9,257 bases of DNA from Bacteroides sp. GTDB lineage: Bacteria; Bacteroidota; Bacteroidia; Bacteroidales; Bacteroidaceae. Under the pieces are notes generated by a model, which saw nothing but the letters and a program-made list of their open reading frames with translations, had not been told where the DNA came from and made no database searches. Where the stretch lies: NCBI GenBank assembly GCA_021204375.1, contig JAJPZL010000101.1, forward strand, positions 1-9,257, read 5' to 3'. Of the stretch, positions 1 to 6,624 are shown in pieces; within the stretch, counting starts at the first letter, position 1, and every line of letters begins with the position of its first letter. A program made the translations under genes and the position numbers.

Positions 1-1156
1 TAGTTTTGGGAGTAATTTTACGCAGGGGTGCCAGCAACGGATAACGGGCGGTGGTGACAAAGGGAGCAGACAGATATCCTTCTTTAAAGTCGGGGCCTAT
101 GGCCCGGAACATAACCTGCATATCGGTAAAGTAGGGCGAGTATCCGTGGGCTCCCCGGGTTGTGAAGGGCTTATCGCCTATTTGCCATCCGGGATGGGAA
201 GCCACTATTATATCCCCGATGTGTACACTGGTCCCATAATTAAGTTCAGCGGGGATCTCCTCCTTTTTCCACACGTATATGTGTTTCAGCTTTTTGAGGG
301 CCTGGTATACCTCTTCCCGGTGCTGGGGATAAGTAAAGAGCGAAAGAGGGTTTCGCCCGTCTTCTTTTTCATACCACTCCGGGCGAAGGTGGGAAAATAC
401 ATCTACCATGCGGTCGCTGCTGATATCGGTCATGCCGTGGTCGGAGGTAACGATAAGGTTGACCTAGTCGCCATGAGGAAGTGCCGATATTTTCCGGTAA
501 AGATCTCCCATCAATGCATTCAGCGACTTTACCAACTTACCGGTCTCTTTTCCGGTGAGGCCGTAGCGGTGTCCGTATCCGTCCGGCTCTTCGATATAGA
601 GCATAATTAACCGGGGCCTTATCTCTTCGGGTAAACTCAGCCATTCGATGGCTTTGTCGATCCGCTGTTGAAAGGTTAAACGTTCGTCCGGGTCCCATCT
701 TTCCAGGTGGGTGGCAGAAGGTTCCAGTCCGGGAATATCACAGCCTACCCAGTATAGGACCCCTGTCTTTACTCTCTGTTTCTCTGCGGTGATCCAGATG
801 GGTTCGCCCAGGTAATAGGTTGCGTCGTAACGGGTCTCCTTATCTCCCATGGAGTATTTTTTCCCGGTCACCGGATCCCAGAAGGTATTGTTTACAAGGC
901 CGTGATGGTCGAGTATCAGTCCGGTAGCCATAGTATAGTGATTGGGAAATGTGGAGGCGGGATAGGAGGGAAGCATGACGGCATCTACTCCGGAGGCAGC
1001 TATTTTATCTAATTCGGGGGTCTGGTGTATCCGGGGATAATCGTGCCTGAATCCATCTAAGGAGACGATTACCGTATAGTTTTGTCCGTACCCATAAAAG
1101 GTACAGACTACAAACAGAAAGAGTGTAATAATAGAAAGTCGGGTGAATGTTCTCAT
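1..1156 (-). CDS. Exported ectonucleotide pyrophosphatase/phosphodiesterase (alkaline phosphatase superfamily), partial, with one in-frame TAG
   Basis: Predicted periplasmic or surface enzyme that hydrolyses nucleotide or other phosphodiester/pyrophosphate bonds using two metal ions. Start ATG at 1156 begins a signal peptide (MRTFTRLS, hydrophobic stretch to about residue 20, then YGYGQ). Family residues seen: D34 in SLDGFRHDY, nucleophile T69 in STFPNHYT, D192 and H196 in EEPDGYGHRYG, D239-H240 in TSDHGMTD, H337 in GAHGYSP. Codon 231 (464-466) is TAG, between HGD and VNLIVTSDHGM. The frame then stays open, with recognisable sequence (YPLLAPL..ITPKT), to the window edge, so the true stop lies outside. 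Termination at the amber would remove D239, H240 and H337 and leave an inactive protein of 230 residues. Either the TAG is read through (Gln fits) or this is a recent pseudogene or an error. Family assignment is firm; exact substrate is unknown. Confidence 0.88.
464..466 (-). other. In-frame amber codon in the phosphodiesterase gene
   Basis: TAG at codon 231, flanked by HGD and VNLIVTSDHGM in the same frame. A CAG to TAG change would restore Gln. Its presumed original context is CCAGG on the coding strand. Confidence 0.85.
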
Positions 1157-1186
1157 ATTGAAATCGGGATTGTGTGAATGCGGGAA

Positions 1187-1219
1187 CAAATATAGGATTA
1201 ATTTCTGCTTTCTGTCAAA
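1187..1219 (-). promoter_or_regulatory. Bacteroidota-type promoter for the phosphodiesterase gene
   Basis: On the minus strand, TTTG (1219-1216) is followed after 21 nt by TATATTTG (1194-1187), matching the TTTG / TAnnTTTG consensus. Transcription would start about 20-25 nt before the ATG at 1156. This supports the ATG at 1156 over the longer open frame reaching 1351. Confidence 0.6.
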
Positions 1220-1385
1220 GAATACCCGGCTGATCCTCTGTTTTTTCCGTACAGATACGGATGGTAACGGAAATGAAAAGTGATAGTAACATACATCTTT
1301 TTTCCGGGTTTCCGTGTTTATATAGATATGGATAGTGTACCTGTTCGTCATTTTATATGGATTCTTCGTCTGAATAGGGTGGTGG

Positions 1386-1417
1386 TTTGTAAACCAGCCG
1401 GCTATTTCGTAGTTTTA
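1386..1417 (+). promoter_or_regulatory. Bacteroidota-type promoter for the repeat protein / DUF3943 operon
   Basis: TTTG at 1386-1389, 20 nt spacer, then TAGTTTTA at 1410-1417, one mismatch from TAnnTTTG. Transcription would start near 1424, about 20 nt before ATG 1446. The downstream DUF3943 gene begins 10 nt after this gene ends and is probably on the same transcript. Confidence 0.5.
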
Positions 1418-1445
1418 CGATTCACTTTACCCGAAACCGATTCGT

Positions 1446-2537
1446 ATGTATAGGATAGTTGCAGCTTTGTTCTTCTCTATATGGTTTTTTCTCCCGCTCT
1501 CCGGACAGTCGGGAAAGGCATCGGTCAATCTCTCTCTCTGGCCGCCGGTGGCCACTGCTGCGGTAGATTCAGGCAGATTTACAGCAGTGAATGTAGGGTT
1601 TTATTCCCGGAATTATGAATTACGGGGAGTAGGAATAAATGTGCTGGCCTATACGGTAGAGACTACGGCCCGCGGAGGGATGTTCTCCGGATTGAACAAC
1701 CTGGTAAAAGGAGATTTCCGCAGTTTCCAGCTGGCCGGGATTCAAAATACCAACGGTGCTTTTGTACAGGGGGTAACCATAGCCGGCATGACTAATTTTG
1801 CCATAGGAGAGGCATCCGGTGTGCAGATGGCCGGTGCCGTAAATATAGCAGGGAGCTGCTTTCGGGGAGTGCAGATCAGTCCGGCAGTTAATATAACGGC
1901 GGCCTCTTCGGGTGGAATACAGTTAGCTGTCATTGCCAACATCAGTGCGGAAAGATTTCAGGGATTGCAACTGGGAGCCGAGAACTATGCCGGAACTGTA
2001 TAGGGCGTTCAGTTGGGCCTGATCAATCTGTGTGGCGGAGAGGTACACGGAGTATAGGTGGGGGTAATCAATCATAGTAAAGATACCTCTACCGTAAAGC
2101 TGGGATTAGTCAATATAAACCCTAAGACCCGCATACAAATGATGGTGTATGGAGGAAATACGACCAAATTCAATACGGGGGTTCGTTTTACCAACAATAA
2201 ACTCTACACGATCCTGGGTTTCGGGACCCACTACCTGGGTATGAATGAAGATTTTTCCGGTTCGCTTTTCTACCGGGCCGGACTTATCTTTCCGCTTGGA
2301 AAACAGGTGGCTCTCAGTGCTGACCTGGGATATTTCCATATTGAGAATTTTGAGCAGAAGGATGCGGATAAGCCGGAACGCCTCTATTCACTTCAGGGAA
2401 GGGTCAATCTGGAGTACCAGGTGTTGAAGAATCTGGCCATAGTGGGTAGTGTGTGGTATGCAAATACCCGTTACTATTATCACAACCGGCTCTATGAGCG
2501 TAAACCGGTTTTTGAAGTGGGGTTCATCTTATTTTAA
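1446..2537 (+). CDS. Exported Gly/Gln-repeat surface protein (LA_2272-like), with two in-frame TAG codons
   Basis: ATG 1446 opens a signal peptide (MYRIVAALFF..LPLSGQ). Residues about 80-209 are a degenerate repeat of the form G-(V/I/L)-Q-(L/M/I)-x-x-x-x-N, seen as SFQLAGIQN, GVQMAGAVN, GVQISPAVN, GIQLAVIAN and GVQLGLIN. The remainder, rich in aromatic and alternating residues and ending VFEVGFILF, looks like an outer-membrane beta-barrel. The frame is interrupted by TAG at 2001-2003 (codon 186) and 2055-2057 (codon 204) and ends with TAA at 2535. Sequence before, between and after the ambers is one continuous repeat domain, so this is a single gene of 363 codons, not three. The second amber occupies the conserved Gln of its repeat (GV-TAG-VGVIN against GVQLGLIN). 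Function unknown; resemblance to the LA_2272 surface-repeat family is from memory of the motif. It heads an operon with the DUF3943 gene. Confidence 0.8.
2001..2003 (+). other. First in-frame amber codon of the repeat protein gene
   Basis: TAG after AENYAGTV and before GVQLGLINL. In sister repeats the residue before G-V/L-Q is R, Q, G or similar (FRGVQ, FQGLQ), so Gln fits. Confidence 0.85.
2055..2057 (+). other. Second in-frame amber codon of the repeat protein gene
   Basis: TAG within GGEVHGV-TAG-VGVINHSKD. It aligns with the invariant Gln of the GVQLGLIN repeat immediately before it. Confidence 0.88.
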
Positions 2538-2543
2538 GGGAGG
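2538..2543 (+). promoter_or_regulatory. Shine-Dalgarno that fixes the DUF3943 start at ATG 2548
   Basis: GGGAGG lies 4 nt before ATG 2548. It is unusually strong for Bacteroidota and points to 2548, not TTG 2573, as the natural start, which is why the frame break at 2563-2568 is believed. Confidence 0.6.
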
Positions 2544-2547
2544 AAGT

Positions 2548-4009
2548 ATGAAAAAGAGAGTCTTTTTTCCTGTTGCTGATCCTTATAAGCGGAGTTCCTG
2601 CCTGGGCTCAGCGTACTGACTCCTTGTATGTATGGAACAACCCGGAGCGGATGAAGAAATATCCCTGGCGGGCCGAGTCGGAGACTTTTAGGATCAACGC
2701 GGTTGTCTGGGGTTTTGACCGTTATATCATGCAGGAGGATTTTGCAAAAATATCCTGGAAAAGTGTAAGGAAGAACTTGAGGCATGGCTTTGTCTGGGAC
2801 AATGATCAGTTCTCTACCAATCTTTTCGCTCATCCTTATCACGGCAACCTTTATTACAATGCTGCCCGTAGCAGCGGACTCAATTTCTGGGAGTCGGCTT
2901 CGTACACTTTTGCCGGAAGCCTGATGTGGGAGATAGCCGGAGAGATAGAACCTCCTGCCATCAACGATTTCCTGGCTACCTCCATTGGGGGAATTGCACT
3001 GGGTGAAGTCACCTACCGGCTCTCTTCGCTGATTCTGGATGATTCCCGTACGGGAGCCAACCGCTTTTTAAGGGAATTTGCCGGGACGTTGATATCACCG
3101 GTGCGGGGACTGAACCGTATTATTACCGGTGATGCCTGGAAAAAGCGCTCTACCCACTACCTTTACCATAATTTTGAAGAGACTCCGGTAAGGTTCCAGG
3201 TGGTATTGGGGAACCGGTATCTGGCGGATGATAACTACCTGTTCCGGGGTAAGCACAATATATATGTGGAATTTAAAGTGGATTACGGAGACCCGTTAGA
3301 GATAACCCATAATGAACCGTATGATTATTTTCGTTTTAAAACGGTGTTCAACCTTATCGGGAGCCAACCTGTTATCAGTTCGGTCAATCTCAGGGCTAAA
3401 TTGCTGGGACGAAATATGGAACCTGTGCCGGGACATACCATGCTGGTGGGGCTTTTCCAGCATTTTGATTATTTTGATTCGGAAGTTGTCCTGAAACGTA
3501 GCGGACACATTCCCTATAAAATATCGGAAGCCGCAGCTTTTGGCCCCGGCATGGTTTATGAATTTCCCTCTACTACTAATCATATAGATATACGGCAATC
3601 CAGTTTCCTGAACCTGATACTCCTGGGGGGTAGCTATACGGATTATTACAATGTCATTGACCGCAATTACAACATGGGGAGCGGATTTAGCCTGAAATCA
3701 TCTACTTCCGTCAAGTTCGGCAATTACGGTGACTTTGAACTCAATCTGCAGCATTATCGCATTTTCACCTGGAAAGGATATGAAAATAAAGACCTGGAGC
3801 ATACCGATCCGCTCTATCTGAATGCACAGGGAGATAAGGGAAATGTGATGTTAACCGTTATTAATTCGGTGATCGGTATTCAGCTGAACCGGCGGTTTAA
3901 GGTGAACGCTGAGGCTTCTTATTATATGCGGCGTACTTATTATAAGTATCATGATAATGTCTCTTTCGAAACATTTGAGACCAAGCTTGGCCTGGCTTAT
4001 CTGTTTTAA
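2548..4009 (+). CDS. DUF3943 domain-containing outer-membrane-type protein, apparent +1 base in the signal peptide
   Basis: DUF3943 proteins are exported, probably outer-membrane proteins of Bacteroidota with unknown function. Seen here: WDNDQFSTNLFAHPYHGNLYYNAARSSGLNFWESA, SLMWEIAGEIEPPAINDFLATSIGGIALGEVTYR and an FETKLGLAYLF end typical of a beta-barrel. A strong Shine-Dalgarno (GGGAGG, 2538-2543) sits 4 nt before ATG 2548, 10 nt after the upstream stop. From that ATG the frame encodes MKKRVFF, then runs out of frame at a T6 run (2563-2568). With five Ts the reading is MKKRVFFLLLILISGVPAWAQ, a textbook signal peptide leading straight into the 2573-4009 frame, giving 486 residues. As written, only TTG 2573 or CTG 2570 could start the long frame, and the product would lack the basic n-region. 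Error, slippage or phase variation are possible. Stop is TAA. Confidence 0.82.
2563..2568 (+). other. T6 homopolymer with an apparent one-base insertion
   Basis: Removing one T joins the ATG 2548 frame to the DUF3943 frame through a perfect signal peptide core (VFFLLLILIS). The tract lies in codons 5-7, where slippage would switch expression on or off. Confidence 0.65.
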
Positions 4010-4030
4010 CCGGTAGGAGGGACAACGTTT

Positions 4031-4081
4031 ATATCGTCCCGGAAAAGTTTAAGTGACCGGTAAACTTTCCCGGGACGATAT
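4031..4081. terminator. Bidirectional hairpin between convergent genes
   Basis: Arms 4031-4051 and 4061-4081 are 21 nt long and complementary except at one position, with a 9-nt loop (AGTGACCGG). It sits between the ends of the DUF3943 gene (4009) and the VWA gene (4097). No strong T-run follows on either strand, so it is either an atypical terminator or an mRNA 3-prime stabilising structure. Confidence 0.65.
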
Positions 4082-4096
4082 ACTTTGTAAAAAGGA

Positions 4097-5950
4097 TTAG
4101 TTGAGTGTCAGGTTATTCACAGCTTCTACCATCCGGATAAATTCCCTGCGGTATCCATAAGGATCCTTCCCGGTAGATTTACGGGTCAGTTCCAGTACTT
4201 CGTCATAATTCGATCCCCGGGTGAATTCGGAGTTACGCAATAACTGACCGTACAGGGCTACGGCTGCTGCAAAACGGAAGTCGGAGGAGACAGAAGTACT
4301 TTTATTATCAATAACCGGCAACTCTATTTTACGGCTTACCTCTCCGTCCGGATCTTTATACCGTAGTTTAATAGTCATCAGCTCCGGGGAATCGGTTAAC
4401 CGGATCTGTTCCTGTTGGGCCGGTTGCTGGTACTTTAACGGATCGATCGTTGCAGTGAAACTACTTTTTACACCTGCCGGTATTATTTCGTAGAAGGCGG
4501 TTACCGTATGTCCGGCATCCATCTCTCCCGCATCCTTCGCATCATTATTAAAATCTTCGTTATTCAGTAAACGGCTTTCGTAACCGATCAGGCGATAAGC
4601 CTCTACTTTCGTGGGATTGAATTCAATCTGTAACTTTACATCTTTAGCTACGGTGAACAGGGTACCTCCGAATTCATTCACCAATACTTTATTGGCTTCC
4701 TGCAGGTTGTCAATATAAGCATAGTTGCCGTTCCCTTTTTCTGCCAGGATCTGCATCCGGTCATCTTTGTAGTTCCCCATGCCGTATCCCAGTACGGTAA
4801 GGAATATACCCGTTCGCCGCTTTTGTTCGATCAGCTTCTCCAACTCCTCTTTTGAGGATACTCCGACGTTGAAGTCGCCGTCCGTACAAAGAATGATGCG
4901 GTTATTCTCGCCTTTGATAAAGTTCTTTTCGGCTATTTTATAAGCTAATTGTATGCCGGCTCCTCCTGCCGTTGAACCTCCCGCGGTAAGCTGGTCCAGC
5001 GCTTCCCGTATCTTCTGTTTATCGCTGCCGGAGGTAGAGGGGAGTACCTCGCCGGCCGAACCGGCATACACCACGATGGCTACCTGGTCTTTTTCCCGAA
5101 GGTTATTCACCAGCAGTTTCAAGGAGGATTTTACTAGGTCCAGCCGGGTAGGACCCCACATGGAACCGGATACATCGATCAAAAATACTAGGTTGGAGGC
5201 CGGAAGGTTCTCGTCGGCTATCTCTTTCGCTTTTAAATCGATCTTTACCAGGCGGTGGTCTTTGTTCCAAGGACAAGCTCCGGTCTCGGCAGAGATACGT
5301 ACCGGAACGTTACCGGTAGGGGCGGGGTAGTTGTAGCTGAAATAGTTGACCAGCTCTTCCGTACGGATGGCATCTGCCGGAGGAAGTGAACCGTTATTTA
5401 CAAACCTTCTCATATTGCTGTAGGAGGCTGCATCTACATCAATAGAAAAGGTAGAGAGGGGTTCGTGTAACGCTTTGAGGAACTCATTTTCTACAATGGG
5501 GCTGTAGCTTTCTGTCTGGGGTGTCTGAAGACGGATACTGCGTGTGGCCAGCATGGAGGACACAGAAATATTTTCTGTGTAGGTCATATCAGCAACTTCC
5601 TGAACCGGTATATATTTTAATTCTACCATGTCACCTTTCTGCTCTTTTTCCGGAGAGAGCGAAACATTTAGTATGTTTCCGGTTACTTGTATCTCTTTTT
5701 TCTTGTATCCCGGATAAGAAAAGGTGAGTCTGTCTGTTGGCGCGGCCTCTATGGAATAATGTCCCTGCTTGTCTGTGACAGTCTTTTTACTACTGTTGCG
5801 GATGGTAACTTCTACTCCGCCAAGGGGAGAATTCTTTTCTGCATCGGTTACCTGGCCGGTGACAGTGAGAGTTTGCGCATGGAGTGTAAAAATAGCGAGG
5901 CAACCTACTACGAACAGCGAGAGCCTTGTAAAGATCTGTTTTGTTTTCAT
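4097..5950 (-). CDS. Exported VWA (YfbK-type) protein with carboxypeptidase-regulatory-like N-terminus
   Basis: 617 residues, complete, stop TAA. A signal peptide (MKTKQIFTRLSLFVVGC..LHAQ) is followed by a carboxypeptidase-regulatory-like beta-sandwich (about 28-100; VTGQVTDAEKNSPLGGVEV), a vWF_A-type N-terminal segment (about 150-235; LSTFSIDVDAASYSNMRRF), a VWA domain (about 250-430) and a YfbK-type C-terminal domain (about 435-615). The metal-ion adhesion site is intact: D259-x-S261-x-S263 (DVSGSMW), T327 (GGSTAGG) and D357 (CTDGDF). Such proteins are thought to bind a protein partner at the cell envelope through the metal; no enzyme activity is expected. The gene is divergent from an ECF sigma operon, an arrangement suggesting it belongs to the same regulon, though I see no convincing promoter box for it. 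No internal stop or frame break despite its length, which contrasts with the neighbouring interrupted genes. Confidence 0.92.
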   Translation of the reverse strand: MKTKQIFTRLSLFVVGCLAIFTLHAQTLTVTGQVTDAEKNSPLGGVEVTIRNSSKKTVTDKQGHYSIEAAPTDRLTFSYPGYKKKEIQVTGNILNVSLSPEKEQKGDMVELKYIPVQEVADMTYTENISVSSMLATRSIRLQTPQTESYSPIVENEFLKALHEPLSTFSIDVDAASYSNMRRFVNNGSLPPADAIRTEELVNYFSYNYPAPTGNVPVRISAETGACPWNKDHRLVKIDLKAKEIADENLPASNLVFLIDVSGSMWGPTRLDLVKSSLKLLVNNLREKDQVAIVVYAGSAGEVLPSTSGSDKQKIREALDQLTAGGSTAGGAGIQLAYKIAEKNFIKGENNRIILCTDGDFNVGVSSKEELEKLIEQKRRTGIFLTVLGYGMGNYKDDRMQILAEKGNGNYAYIDNLQEANKVLVNEFGGTLFTVAKDVKLQIEFNPTKVEAYRLIGYESRLLNNEDFNNDAKDAGEMDAGHTVTAFYEIIPAGVKSSFTATIDPLKYQQPAQQEQIRLTDSPELMTIKLRYKDPDGEVSRKIELPVIDNKSTSVSSDFRFAAAVALYGQLLRNSEFTRGSNYDEVLELTRKSTGKDPYGYRREFIRMVEAVNNLTLN

Positions 5951-6035
5951 ACTGTTATTTTTATGTGAATAGGAATGTTGTTTTCCTTATAGATGCATTT
6001 ACCGGAAGGATTCCATAAATAGTGGGTACTTTTTT

Positions 6036-6043
6036 TATTTTTG
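6036..6043 (+). promoter_or_regulatory. Probable -7 box of the sigma/TonB-domain operon
   Basis: TATTTTTG matches TAnnTTTG. No clear TTTG is present 19-21 nt upstream. If used, transcription starts near 6050, inside the longest open frame, so the GTG at 6022 cannot be the start and the mRNA would be nearly leaderless. Confidence 0.45.
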
Positions 6044-6054
6044 TAGAAAAAAGT

Positions 6055-6624
6055 TTGTTACTGCGTAAGAACATATCATCTTTTTCGGACAGAGAGCTTT
6101 TGGAACGTTACCGGCAAAGCGGAAAGAATGAATATTTCGGGGAACTGTATAACCGTTATATTCCTTTGATCTATGGTGTATGCCTGAAGTATCTTCAAAC
6201 GCCGGAAAAGGCACAGGATGCGGTGATGCAGCTTTTTGAAGAGTTAATGCCTAAGATCGGGCGATACGAAATAGAGGAGTTTCGTACCTGGATACATAGT
6301 GTGGCCCGGAATCACTCTTTACAGATACTGCGTCGGGAACAAAAAGAGCTTCCTCTTGATTTTATCTCTTCTTTTATGGAATTACAGGAAATTGTGCATC
6401 TATTAGATGGAGAGGAAGAAGAGGAGGAGAAGTTGACTGCTTTGAGACATTGTATGGAGAAACTTCATGAGAAACAGCGCAGGGCGATTGAGTATTTCTT
6501 TCTCAAAGAGATGTCGTATGCGGATATTGCCGATGCGACGGGATATGAACCGGTACGGGTAAAGAGTTATATTCAGAACGGGAAACGTAATTTATCTATT
6601 TGTATAAAAAAGGAGTTGAAATGA
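6055..6624 (+). CDS. ECF-type RNA polymerase sigma factor (sigma-70 family)
   Basis: Directs RNA polymerase to a set of target promoters, probably under control of the overlapping membrane protein. Region 2 is seen in YFGELYNRYIPLIYGVCLKYL..AQDAVMQLFEELMPKI and TWIHSVARNHSLQILRR, and region 4 in EKQRRAIEYFFLKEMSYADIADATGYEPVRVKSYIQNGKRNL with its helix-turn-helix. Length of about 189 residues is normal for the family. The start is uncertain. There is no ATG; GTG 6022 lies upstream of the likely -7 box at 6036-6043, so TTG 6055 (LLRKNISSFSDRELLERY) is preferred and CTG 6061 is possible. The acidic linker (EEEEEE, near residue 120) between regions 2 and 4 is notable. The stop TGA overlaps the next ATG (ATGA at 6621-6624), indicating translational coupling. 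Confidence 0.9.
   Translation: MLLRKNISSFSDRELLERYRQSGKNEYFGELYNRYIPLIYGVCLKYLQTPEKAQDAVMQLFEELMPKIGRYEIEEFRTWIHSVARNHSLQILRREQKELPLDFISSFMELQEIVHLLDGEEEEEEKLTALRHCMEKLHEKQRRAIEYFFLKEMSYADIADATGYEPVRVKSYIQNGKRNLSICIKKELK

Larger units (their letters stand above)
1157..1445. other. Divergent intergenic region
   Basis: 289 bases between two divergent genes. It holds the two promoters listed separately and a short stem-loop (CCGTA-CAGA-TACGG, 1247-1260) of unknown significance. The open frame on the minus strand upstream of 1156 reads as low-complexity basic sequence with no signal peptide and is not counted as coding. I recognise nothing else. Confidence 0.5.
1683..2072 (+). repeat. Internal G-x-Q-x(5)-N protein repeats
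   Basis: About eight degenerate copies of roughly 17-18 residues, each with a small-residue turn, then G-V/I/L-Q and ending in N: SFQLAGIQN, GVTIAGMTN, GVQMAGAVN, GVQISPAVN, GIQLAVIAN, GLQLGAEN, GVQLGLIN and GV(TAG)VGVIN. The array spans both amber codons and provides an internal alignment for deducing the amino acid at TAG. Confidence 0.75.

Noticed and set aside
146..610. Plus-strand open frame opposite the phosphodiesterase
   Set aside because: It is antisense to conserved catalytic motifs and has no recognisable domain or promoter.
1247..1260. Stem-loop CCGTA-CAGA-TACGG as a terminator
   Set aside because: The T6 run precedes it on the plus strand, so it is on the wrong side for termination, and no gene ends here.
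1157..1351. Extension of the phosphodiesterase upstream to an ATG at 1351
   Set aside because: The added residues are basic, low in similarity to anything, and would bury the signal peptide; a promoter at 1187-1219 lies inside this stretch.
2058..2537. A separate gene starting at GTG 2058
   Set aside because: It continues the same repeat domain in the same frame directly after the TAG, with no ribosome binding site or signal peptide of its own.
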